Shown in pieces: positions 54,953 to 64,000 of a stretch of 64,000 bases of DNA. The translations under genes were made by a program, and so were the position numbers. This stretch comes from Arbacia lixula. Lineage: Eukaryota; Echinodermata; Echinoidea; Arbacioida; Arbaciidae. The stretch covers positions 15,020,335 to 15,084,334 of the forward strand of contig OZ022581.1 of NCBI GenBank assembly GCA_963669155.1, in the 5' to 3' direction. Each line of letters opens with the position of its first letter. The stretch's first letter is position 1. The notes under the pieces were generated by a model. It did no database searches and had not been told where the DNA came from. It was given only the letters and a program-made list of their open reading frames with translations.

Positions 54953-55107
54953 GTGCAACAGGGTTTTTTGCAATATTCTTAGATCTTCGTAAAGCATTCG
55001 ATGTTATTCTTCATGCAAAGCTCAACACTGGGACCCGCATTATTTACAAAGTACATTAACGAAATTTGTTCCCAGAATTTTTTGTTGTCAACTAAGGTTT
55101 CTTTGGT

Positions 55108-55258
55108 TACAGTTCGATATTCTGAAGGTTCGTTTATTCCGAAGGTTCGTAATTCCGAAACACGTAAATTGCCTATACCTCGATGCTCGTTAGTCCGAAA
55201 ACGAAAAAGGGTTCGTTCATCCGAGCATTTCGGAATAACGAACCTTGGGAATAACGAT
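55108..55258 (+). repeat. TTCCGAAGGTTCG-type dispersed repeat, copy 4
   Basis: Starts GTTACAGTTCGATATTCTGA, continues with the AACACGTAAATTGCCTATAC core and CTCGTTAGTCCGAAAACG, and is truncated on the right at a GATGACGATG run. Confidence 0.8.
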
Positions 55259-56244
55259 GACGATGCCGATGACATTGTCATTTTCAGTTAAGGTAAAATC
55301 GGAACAAGTTCAACAATCTTTTAAACATACTTTAACATTATTGTCAAATGGATGAGTATCGATTATATGTACGTAAATCAGGGGCTTAAGGGGCAGTAAA
55401 ACTGATTCCCCCTTTACGCTGGAGGCAATAGAAAGGCCGACGCAATCATTTTATAGTGTGCCTCTTGTCCATACAACAAAAGTTACTCCGTCGGTGCTAT
55501 CCCCGTTATAAAACAAATACTCTACGTGTACAAGTCTACCACGGTCCGAGTACAAACTGGATTCAAAATATGATCAGTAGATCAAACGAGTGTGCGTAAC
55601 AAATTACAGAAAACAAACTGAATTGAGCTGTAGACAAAATAATATACTTTATTAATCATAATTATATTACACGTACTTACAGACTCACTTACCGGTAATC
55701 ATTTCATTAATTGGATCAATTTTGTTATCTTTATTGAGCCTTCAAAACGTGCTGTACATAGAAAATATTTTTTTGTTCGTTTCGTCACTCACCCCCCCCC
55801 CCTCTCTCTCTCTCTCTCTTTATCTCTTTCTCACTCTCCGCTCTCTATCTCCCTCCCACCAAGAGAGGTCAAGAACGTGGATTCAACTGCACTTCAAAGC
55901 ATACAAAACTAAACAAAACTATATGTTGTTCTTTCTCAACACAGTAAAAAAAAATCACAATGTGATGAAATGAAATGGCACAAATATCAGATGGACGTAT
56001 ACTCAAAGTATTAATCAAGAAGTATTTATCTTGATCATTAAAATATATATATGTGGTATATGTGTCTTTCAAATCCAATGGAATCCAAAGAAAATAAAAT
56101 GAGCAGTTAAAAAACTCATTGTGATGTTGACTGCTTAACTTTAGTCCTATTTCACATATATCATTAAATCCTTTTTCATCATTGTAAATGAGTGCAGATA
56201 TTTCCGACTTTGACGATTGAAAACATTTCGCAGATAAAATAGAA

Positions 56245-56389
56245 CCAGGGGGGCATTTCATCAAAGGACTTGTCGGATAAAATATCCGACAAGTTTGCTC
56301 TCGGCCAATAAGATGCAAGCATTTCAGTAGCTTATAACAGTTTGTCGGATAAAACGTCCGACAAGTCCTTTGATGAAATGCCCCCCAGG
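56245..56389. repeat. Inverted-repeat element with nested hairpins
   Basis: The outer arms GGGGGGCATTTCATCAAAGG and CCTTTGATGAAATGCCCCCC are exact complements. Inside each arm ACTTGTCGGATAAAATATCC (left) and TTTGTCGGATAAAACGTCC (right) form their own small hairpins with CGACAAG. This is a 145-bp MITE-like unit. Confidence 0.85.
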
Positions 56390-56923
56390 TTGAATCATTG
56401 CATGAACCAGATAGGTTATTAAAATGTACAGCTCCCCCCCCCCCCCCCCCCCCCAGCTGATATACACACTAAAAGAACATTAGTTTGAATGTACCGTAAG
56501 TACTTTGGGGTCAATATCCTTTTGACCGAGGTATTCATAACGTGCACGGTGATAATACTCCGTCTCTCCACGGCACAATCATTACTCTCCTTTGTCAAAA
56601 GATATGCTCAAATGCACATTAATTTAAACATGGTTTCATGTATTATCCTGCTCGCTCTCTTTCCTTTCATGTCTTCATCAGAAACAACATGCAAGTACAA
56701 AAGTACACGCCTCTGAGAACATTTGGGCATCCCTATTTACATCAACACCACCATGAATTTCAATTCTTTCTCCATATTTCTTTCCTGTTCCTTGCACTAG
56801 GCAAATTGCTCAATATTTTATCAAGGGTTCTAGTTACAGTAGATACATACTTTGGAAGACTAGTGTTTCAAGGTGTTTTCTTGATAAAGATTGACAGTGC
56901 ATGAACACTAACTAGAATGAGCA

Positions 56924-57080
56924 GGGCCATGTTGCATAAAACTGACCATTAATGGTAACTCTGTCATCAATGGTAACTACCATGGTAACACCACTTGACA
57001 GCCAATCAAATTCAAGGTTACCCTAGAAGTTGCCATTCATCAAAGTTACCATCAATGGTAAGTTTTATGCAAGAGGGCCC
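56924..57080. repeat. 157-bp inverted-repeat element (MITE-like)
   Basis: The left arm GGGCCATGTTGCATAAAACT followed by GACCATTAATGGTAACT pairs with the right arm AGTTACCATCAATGGTAAGT followed by TTTATGCAAGAGGGCCC. Confidence 0.85.
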
Positions 57081-57448
57081 AGGACAGTACTTGTACTTTA
57101 ACATCACATTCAAAAGCATTGCAGTTAGGCATGACTCAAATGATCATCTTCCTTGTTTATTTCATGCGCAATAATATGTAAAGAAAACCTGGTATCAGTG
57201 CATAAAATCAGTTGATAATCATTAATGTTAGTGCATGTGAATTTGTACAGTGTTGACTAAATATCAATACTGAAACGATTCCTGATTGGTATTTTACAAA
57301 ATACAAACAATTATTAGGTGCCATTCATGGAATAATGTTTCCCCAAAATCACCCTGTTTGCCCCACTTTATGCATTCACCTTTCCTCTAGTAATACATAC
57401 GCATCCTACACAACACCATTTTAAGGCATGGAGGGACAAACCACTCAC

Positions 57449-57553
57449 CTTACAGACATCACTCCACTCCACAAGGTTTTCATCTCGCTCTTTATCGAGA
57501 AATGAAGAGGGGTCATTATAGGCCATCGCAGACGACACGATTTGATTATGAAG
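57449..57553 (-). CDS. Candidate exon of an unidentified gene
   Basis: The reverse strand shows a tgtgatacag acceptor, 105 open nt (35 codons) and a strong TGTAAG/GTGAGT donor. Both ends are phase 0. The peptide contains SSAMAYNDPSSFLDKERDEN and LVEWSDVCK, hydrophilic and protein-like. An internal ATG in a good context (gcgATGGcc) would also make it a possible first coding exon. I do not recognise the family and no neighbouring exon was found, so it may be chance. Confidence 0.35.
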
Positions 57554-58105
57554 CTGTATCACAGGACTGGATCACAGGACTCGGTCATTAGCCCTTTTCT
57601 CAAGACGTCACATTTATAGTTCTAGGCCCTGTCGACTTCAGAATCATTGAAAAATTGTTTCTTCTGCGGAGGCAAAGAGTGTGCCTCTTATTTACACAGG
57701 ACCTCTACCTATCATCCTATCCGATGAACAGAAGTACTGTACCACAAATAACTTTCAGTTCCTCATGTTAAGCAATTATCAGAATGGCCTTGCAACAAGA
57801 AACAAAATGATATACATGTATTATACATTTCAAGACCAGTTTCTCAGATTGCTTGCCTGTTCCTGCAAACATATCATCATTTAGTCTGAAATGATGTTTG
57901 GAATACCCAGTAAGCAAACAAATTTGCAGCATATAATATTTGATTGAATAATGCCTACTAATGCTTGGAACGAAATGCACAAACTTACCCTCAAAATCTC
58001 AACGTATCACTTTGGATGTCTTACTATACAGCATGGAAACCAATCACTACCATGAACAGCACACTTCAGAGACTGGTCTGTAAAATGAAGTCGTATCTGG
58101 GTAGT

Positions 58106-58488
58106 GTTTCACCAAAATGTGCATAAGTTATGCATGACTTTACGCAGGACTGGTGACCTGCTCATGGATGTCAAATAAGATTCTCGTTCATTTTAATTCT
58201 CATCAGATAAAGTTTAAATCTGATCTTTGTACATTGAAATTCTTGTCGGTAATAAGGGTCTCCAAACAAAGTGTATAATTTATCAAATTTGATTAGGATT
58301 GTTGGAAATTAGCTCCCACTTTATTAATACAGGAACATATTGGGGCATCTCATTACGCACAAGAAAGGGTCACCAGTCGTGCGTTAATTCGTTCTTAGCT
58401 TACAATCAGCTTGGTGAAACACCTCCTAGGTCACCAGTCATGTGTAAAGTCATGCCTAACTTATGCACAACTTGGTGAAACAGGGCCT
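58106..58488. repeat. Inverted-repeat element with about 60-bp arms
   Basis: The left arm (GTTTCACCAAAATGTGCATA through GCATGACTTTACGCAGGACT to GGTGACC) pairs with the right arm (GGTCACCAGTCATGTGTAAA to CTTGGTGAAAC). The interior includes a further inverted segment (CACCAGTCGTGCG). Fragments of the family lie at 40425-40600 and 58618-58760. Confidence 0.8.
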
Positions 58489-58617
58489 TGGGTGATAAGA
58501 AGAGAGCACAATCCTATGTAAATGTGAGGGTATTGAGAAATCCCAATGCAAATGGTTTCAGCCATGTTTATGCTCATGGCATAACAAAGTTCTTAGCCCA
58601 GGGGGAGGGGGGGTCAT

Positions 58618-58760
58618 CAAGCTGTTTTTAAGCTTAGAACGACTTTATGCACGACTGGTGACCCTTTCTTGTGCTAAATCAGATAAGTAACCCGAATTTG
58701 TTCCTGTTTAACATAGTGAGAGCTCATTTCTAAAAATCAAATTTGGCATATTAAAAATAT
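58618..58760. repeat. Fragment of the same inverted-repeat family
   Basis: TTTAAGCTTAGAACGACTTT, GCACGACTGGTGACCCTTTC and GTTCCTGTTTAACATAGTGA match the interior of 58106-58488 and the copy at 40425-40600. Confidence 0.65.
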
Positions 58761-59464
58761 GGCATTCAAAGATTGGAACATGCCTGTAGATTTATATCCT
58801 GGCTAACTCTGTGTTCATAAACATCATTGACGGTCATGCAATGTCAATGCACGTCGAATACAACAGTTTGCTGACTGCATATCAAATGTGCGCAGTCAAC
58901 CAAACTGTCCTATCTCTTTTAACGGTACACTGTTTCCCTGGGGAAATGCACATTTTTCACAAGATTAATATGCCCTTGCATTACAAAACTTATCCTTTTC
59001 CAAAGCTAACATTTTCATACCATGGAAGTTTTGCAAACATCGAGTTCAAAATTTCATTTGATTCAGCATAATCTCAAAATCTCTATGTCGATCCCGGATC
59101 GACTGATACAATAATTTGGATTATCACAAATAATGTGACTCTACGACAAAAGAGGAGTTGCCCTAAATAGCTTCCAGAATTAAATATGTGTATTAATAAC
59201 TTGACATTTAATCGGTCAGATCTTGTATTCTGCATTTTAAAATCAACTTATATATTTTGCTCATTGTAGCTGCTGTCTCACTGCAGCATCCACAAGAAAT
59301 AAATGAACATGTCTCTTACTCTTTGTGGTTGATGCCGTATTAGGTAGAAAATAAATTAAAAGTCCATTGTCACACACAACAATCACTTTCCATAAAAAAC
59401 ATTTGGAATAACTATCACGACCATCAATAAATATTACAAAGTTTACATTAAAAAAGGGATTTCA

Positions 59465-59669
59465 TCATGATATATGATCGGCGGGAGCAGATACTTTGGC
59501 CATCTTGATGGGCGGTTTGTTGCCATAGTAGACAACCTGAGTCAAGATAGCTATGTCTATAGAGACCTGCAGGAAGCCACAGATCCAGAACTGAACGGGA
59601 GCCTGGTTGATAAAGAAGTAGCCCGTCTTGAAGACGTCTCCAGACAGCCAGAAGCACACCATCTTGACA
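59465..59669 (-). CDS. SLC66A2: SLC66A2 last coding exon
   Basis: The acceptor is ccatgcag; 205 nt to a stop after PADHIS. It encodes the last two transmembrane segments with the GDVFKTGYF and QFWICGFLQ motifs and a short cytoplasmic end rich in Lys/Pro. The length is in line with known family C-termini. Confidence 0.9.
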
Positions 59670-62600
59670 CTGCATGGGGACCAGACCAGGACGAGGGCAG
59701 GACAGAGAGAAGGAGAGAAAGGAAAACGACCAATTCAAAGAGGCATCCCAGGATACAGATAGCATAAAGCATACATTATTAAGCACATAATCAATGTTGG
59801 TGAAGGTGGTGGGACGAACTATCACTTCCTCGGCGATCTGAATGTATACGCTATTTTTTCTCAGCTGCGCTTCGGAAAGATAGCTACATCCAGATCGCCT
59901 CGGAAGTGATAGTTCGTCTCATTGCCTGAAATCATAAGTTGAATATTTGCTTTATATTCCACATCTGAAACCATTATCTATACAAAAAATGACAATTCGA
60001 CATACAAAAGTAATGTTTACTTCTGTACCTAACCCCGAGCCGCTGCCAACGGGTACAAGCGTTGGGACGTGTTAGTAGGAGCTTTTGTTAGTCAATTGAT
60101 AGTCCGAGTGTAACGCATTTTTATTTCGCGCGTACTCAAAATATTGATCACGCGTATAGGACTGTGAGGAGTGAGAAGATCAGCGAAACCAAAAAGTACT
60201 ACAGCTTACTCTCGATACAACGAGCACGGATATAACGAGGTTTCGTTATAACGAGAGAAATCTCTCGGTCCCAAAAGTTTCTACATGCAAACCTATGGTG
60301 CAACACGTCGCTTACAACGAGCACGGTTACAACGAGATTTCGTTATAACGAGCTTATTCTGTTGACCCCAAGACAAAGAAAAACATAACAATTGCGTCCC
60401 GTTACAACGAGGAAGGAAAAATCGAGACATGAAAACACCGGCGCCGCAAAGAGCCACACACACATCTCGTAATACACGTCCACACAACGCGAGCATGTGC
60501 ACAGTTTCTAATACATCACTCCTTCGCGATCGCACAGCATACGTACATTGAAAGCACATGGTTTCCAAGTCCGATCCCATCACGGCAATCAATGATATAC
60601 GGCGCGTGCTGAATTGGGGGTGCACAGTTTCTGATACATCACTCCTTCGCACAGCGTACGTACATTGAAAGCACATGGTGGGGCACATGGTTTGCAAGTC
60701 CGATCCCATCGCGGCAATGATAGACACAATGCGTGCTGAATTGGGGGTGTGTCTGATGAGCAGCGATTGATTGGGTTTCTTGACAAAAACAAATGTGATC
60801 TCGGACGGGTGAAGTATATTTCACACATTAAAATATGACAATGAAAGATTTGAAGAGATAATAAAATATTCTTCCTGAAATTAGAATACCGCTGGAAGTC
60901 ATCATGATACGAAATGAAATAAATGTATAAGCATGCAGGGCAGCGTTAATCTTACATGGAACCCCCTCGTAATAATTTTGGAATGATCCACAAAGAAAGT
61001 GCCGATCATGACGGTGTTGCTACGTCGTTGTGCAAAACCTATCAGGCGAGCGAGACGCTCTTATCTAACTGCACCTTCCCCTCATATCCCGGCCGTTCAA
61101 CCCGTTGCGCCGCCTATTCTCTTGTTTGTCCAAACAACGAAACCGCATGTTTTCTTGTCCACAAGATTACGATAACAATTGACCTGTTAATTTACTGCAA
61201 AATAACACCCATCGTATCGGGAATGGTCTATAATTCATTGAATGCAATTAGTTATTAAAACATCAAAATATATCAAGGGATGATGATGTGTTGAGCAAAA
61301 ATGCATCCCCTTTTCAGTTTGAAAATGCATGTTTCCAATTCCTTTTTTCAGTTTGATAACGCATGTTTCCAAGACGGCTATGCATATATGAAAACATGGT
61401 AAAACACAATAAACACACAAGCACACATGTTTTAATGTATTTTATTGTTTTTTATCCTGTTTGGATACAACGAGGTTTCGTTATAACGAGGAAAAAGCCC
61501 TGGTCCCGACGACCTCGTTATATCGAGAGTAAGCTGTATCACCTTCTCAGGTGATCAAATGGGCAAAACTACGCTTTATCATGTGATCAACTCTTGACCA
61601 ATCCAATAGCAACATTCTTAGTATGTGGAATATACAGTAAAGCCTACTACCTACACACTCTTACACTGACAATATTTAAAAATCACAATCTGATTAATTA
61701 TATCAAGGTTATGCTGTATGCAGGGCTATTTACTCTCAAGTTTGTGAGTTTTTATATTTCCTAAGCGCAAATAAAAGCACTTTCCTTACGCATTTGAAAA
61801 CAAAGCTGAGCCTGATGGGCAAACAACAAGGAGTATGTTCTTGGTCTTCATGCAATGTTTGAAGGAATTTGGTTTTGTCTGCAAAGGGGATGTACAGTCA
61901 TGTGCAATACCTCTATTTGCTCTGAGAGACCCTTCAAACAATATAATTTTTTATTTGATTTGCACATCAATGCTGTTAATCTGCAATAAACATATTTTTG
62001 AAAAGAGCCCAAATTGCTCAGCCGAGGTGCATTACCATTACCTTATGCAGCATGGCCTGGTAGCTGACCATTACCTCATGCAGCATGGCCTGGTAGCTGA
62101 CCATTACCACATGCAGCATGGCCTGGTAGCTGACCATTACCTCATGCAGCATGGCCTGGTAGCTGACCATTACCACATGCAGCATGGCCTGATAGCTGAC
62201 CATTACCTCATGCAGCATGTCCTGATAGCTGACCATTACCTCATGCAGCATGGCCTGATAGCTGATCATTACCTCATGCAGCATGGCCTGATAGCCGACC
62301 ATTACCTCATGCAACATGGCCTGGTAGCTGACCGTTACCACATGCAGCATGGCCTGGTAGCTGACCATTACCTCATGCAGCATGGCCTGGTAGCTGACCA
62401 TTACCTCATGCAGCATGGCCTGGTAGCTGACCATTACCACATGCAGCATGGCCTGGTAGTTTAGCTGACCATTACCTCATGCAGCATGGCCTGGTAGCTG
62501 ACCATTACCTCATGCAGCATACCCTGATAGCTGACCATTACCACATGCAGCATGGCCTGATAGCTGATCATTACCTCATGCAGCATACCCTGATAGCTGA

Positions 62601-63711
62601 CCATTACCTCATGCAGCATGGCCTGATAGCCGACCATTACCTCATGCAACATGGCCTGGTAGCTGACCGTTACCACATGCAGCATGGCCTGGTAGCTGAC
62701 CATTACCTCATGCAGCATGGCCTGGTAGCTGACCATTACCTCATGCAGCATGGCCTGGTAGCTGACCATTACCACATGCAGCATGGCCTGGTAGTTTAGC
62801 TGACCATTACCTCATGCAGCATGGCCTGATAGCTGACCATTACCACATGCAGCATGGCCTGGTAGCTGACCATTATCTCATGCAGCATGACCTGGCAGCT
62901 GACCATTACCACATGCAGCATGGCCTGATAGCTGATCATTACCTCATGCAGCATGCCCTGATAGCTGACCATTACCTCATGCAGCATGGCCTGATAGTCG
63001 ACCATTACCTCATGCAACATGGCCTGGTAGCTGACCATTACCTCATGCAGCATGGCCTGGTAGCTGACCATTACCTTATGCAGCATGGCCTGATAGCTGA
63101 CCATTACCACATGCAGCATGGCCTGATAGCTGACCATTACCTCATGCAGCATGGCCTGGTTGCTGACCATTACCTCATGCAGCATGGCCTGGTAGCTGAC
63201 CATTACCACATGCAGCATGGCCTGGTAGCTTAGCTGACCATTTCCTCATGCAGCATGGCCTGATAGCTGACCATTACCTCATGCAGCATGGCCTGGTAGT
63301 TTAGCCAACCATTACCACATGCAGCATGGCCTGGTAGTTTGGCTGACCATTACCTTGACTAATCACAGAGGCAGAGCTGAGGACTTGCCCCTTTTCATAA
63401 TTGATAAAGCTGCAATGGTCAGGCTCACTGGCTGTTTCCATGGTAGTTACAATAAGAGCTACTGTATGTACGTTGTATAATAATGACCACCCACCTCATA
63501 CCCTGAGTCGATTTATTCCTGAAGTTGTGGTAGAACTGGGGAGACCCCAGCATGGCCTCCGTGAACACAGCCAAGAACCCCACTGTCTCCACGTAGACAC
63601 TCCATGTTAGTAGTAAATAGGTAACAGCGCCCCCTATTGCTGTGAATGCCACCATGAAGAGGATGTAGTCAACAAAGCGAGTCCACTTCCAGAAATAGCG
63701 CCAATCAAGAT
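59465..63711 (-). CDS. SLC66A2: SLC66A2 (PQLC1), PQ-loop repeat membrane protein, last two coding exons in window
   Basis: Two exons (63711-63495 and 59669-59465) encode the C-terminal part of a PQ-loop protein. In vertebrates SLC66A2 is a seven-helix protein of endosomal/Golgi membranes, reported to act in lipid (phosphatidylserine) distribution at endosomes. I recognise the family by WRYFWKWTRFVDY, VETVGFLAVFTEAMLGSPQF with STQGM (PQ-loop 2 region), then SVKMVCFWLSGDVFKTGYF and APVQFWICGFLQVSIDIAIL. The two exons join across a phase-2 intron to give GM-S-VKMV, matching the family. The 5' exons lie right of the window. The intron is 3.8 kb and full of repeats. Confidence 0.9.
59811..59920. 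repeat. Hairpin element in SLC66A2 intron
   Basis: GACGAACTATCACTTCC then CGGCGATCTG on the left pairs with CAGATCGCC then GGAAGTGATAGTTCGTC on the right, with about 45 bp between the arms. Confidence 0.8.
60202..61536. mobile_element. pogo/Tigger-like DNA transposon, non-autonomous, with TA target duplication
   Basis: The left end CAGCTTACTCTCGATACAAC and the right end GTTATATCGAGAGTAAGCTG are inverted repeats (one mismatch), flanked by TA on both sides (60200-60201 and 61537-61538). Subterminal ACGAGGTTTCGTTATAACGA motifs occur in both ends, as is usual for pogo/Tigger families. The 1335-bp interior contains a roughly 120-bp tandem duplication (60505-60745) and no recognisable transposase. 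It lies in the SLC66A2 intron. Confidence 0.85.
60505..60745. repeat. Tandem duplication, about 120-bp unit, inside the pogo-like element
   Basis: Both copies carry TGCACAGTTTCT, ATACATCACTCCTTCGC, GTACATTGAAAGCACATGG, AAGTCCGATCCCATC, GCGTGCTGAATTGGGGG. The second has a small GTGGGGCACATGG insertion. Confidence 0.85.
62024..63355. repeat. 33-bp tandem repeat array in SLC66A2 intron
   Basis: About 40 copies of a 33-bp unit (GCATGGCCTGGTAGCTGACC then ATTACCTCATGCA). As 33 is a multiple of three and the unit has no stop in several frames, long false reading frames (MQHGLVADHYL and, in reverse, MLHEVMVSYQA) appear. A 5-bp interruption (GTAGTTTAGC) recurs at 62456 and 62791, 335 bp apart, marking a higher-order unit of about ten copies. 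Confidence 0.95.
63495..63711 (-). CDS. SLC66A2: SLC66A2 internal exon
   Basis: The acceptor is tgctcacag and the donor GGTATGAG/GTGGGT; 217 nt, phase 2 at the 3' end. It encodes LDWRYFWKWTRFVDYILFMV, then AFTAIGGAVTYLLL and the second PQ-loop region with TEAMLGSPQFYHNFRNKST. Confidence 0.9.
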
Positions 63712-64000
63712 CTGTGAGCAGAAGACAAAATCAAGATGGAACAGAGAACATTATTTAATGTAATCTGCAAAATGGGTAAAAGATCATGCCATTCACCATG
63801 ATGCAAGAGCAAGATAACAGAAGTAAAGCCAGATAGGAAAGACCACCGTTTTTAATTGTCTGCAATGTACTAAAGACTATGACCACTTTCAACTGCCTGC
63901 AATGTACTGAAGACCATTAATGACCACTTCCAACTATCTGCAATGCAATGTAGGCTTTCAATGACCACTTTCAACTGTTTGCAATGTACTGAAGACTATA
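63712..64000 (-). other. SLC66A2 upstream intron, with short tandem repeats
   Basis: From about 63855 to the edge, three degenerate copies of a roughly 50-bp unit (ATGACCACTTTCAACTG, TGCAATGTACTGAAGACTAT) are visible. The array may continue beyond the window. Confidence 0.65.

Larger units (their letters stand above)
53751..57448. other. Intergenic, repeats only
   Basis: Contents: an AC-rich region (54635-54925) with a poly-C/(AC)n composite and an adjacent 28-bp perfect palindrome (54925-54952), a TTCCGAAGG-type repeat (55108-55258), a pyrimidine tract (55790-55860), two inverted-repeat elements (56245-56389, 56924-57080) and a poly-C tract (about 56433-56454). No gene was recognised. Confidence 0.6.
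57554..59464. other. Intergenic or 3' flank of SLC66A2
   Basis: It holds an inverted-repeat element (58106-58488) and a related fragment (58618-58760). The SLC66A2 3' UTR should occupy the right part, but no convincing minus-strand AATAAA was picked out. Confidence 0.5.

Noticed and set aside
60293..60727. 144-codon minus-strand frame in the pogo-like element
   Set aside because: It mirrors the 120-bp tandem duplication (repeated MCFQCTYAVR words) and has no transposase motif.
61835..63233. Open frames with repeated MQHGLVADHYL or MLHEVMVSYQA
   Set aside because: Produced by a 33-bp tandem array (a multiple of three) inside an SLC66A2 intron. Both strands are open, as expected for a repeat.
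62024..63355. CRISPR-like regular repeat spacing
   Set aside because: Units are head-to-tail without unique spacers, and the host is clearly an animal.

Overview
The window is animal nuclear DNA. It is AT-rich, genes are split by many GT-AG introns, and microsatellites, non-LTR retrotransposon debris and small inverted-repeat elements are abundant. The dominant content is a cluster of scavenger receptor cysteine-rich (SRCR) membrane receptor genes. Large SRCR families are known from sea urchins and, to a lesser extent, amphioxus, so a sea-urchin-like echinoderm is the best guess. No rRNA, mitochondrial or other marker in the window proves this.

Layout. (1) Gene A, minus strand, 8641 down to the left edge: signal peptide, two SRCR domains, transmembrane exon and cytoplasmic tail; the tail runs off the window. 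(2) 8.6-15.85 kb: intergenic, with a purine-rich tract, a decayed LINE and fold-back repeats. (3) Gene B, minus strand, 36187 to 15856: 16 coding exons that join in frame to 913 residues (signal peptide, seven SRCR domains, transmembrane helix, proline-rich tail). Its 8.5-kb first intron holds a complete single-exon rhodopsin-family GPCR gene on the same strand (31080-29866). (4) Gene C, plus strand, 38192 to 48553, starts head-to-head with gene B about 2 kb away: 10 coding exons joining to 531 residues (signal peptide, four SRCR domains, transmembrane helix, very short tail). (5) 48.6-57.4 kb: repeats, including a 1-kb minisatellite and a LINE with a small inverted-repeat element inserted in it. 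(6) 57.45 kb: one unassigned candidate exon. (7) SLC66A2 (PQLC1), a PQ-loop membrane protein, minus strand, last two coding exons at 63711-63495 and 59669-59465. The 3.8-kb intron between them contains a pogo/Tigger-like DNA transposon and a 33-bp tandem repeat array.

The SRCR genes share one exon grammar. Signal peptide, SRCR and transmembrane modules are separated by phase-1 introns. In genes B and C each SRCR domain is also cut by a phase-0 intron at the same place. The spliced lengths of genes B and C come out as exact multiples of three, which supports the models. All three proteins look like type I surface receptors with different tails, so they could bind similar ligands but signal differently. 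The GPCR is amine-receptor-like in fold but lacks the amine-binding aspartate and both cysteines of the usual extracellular disulfide.

All models were made by reading splice sites, frames and motifs by eye. No alignment, transcript or database search was run.
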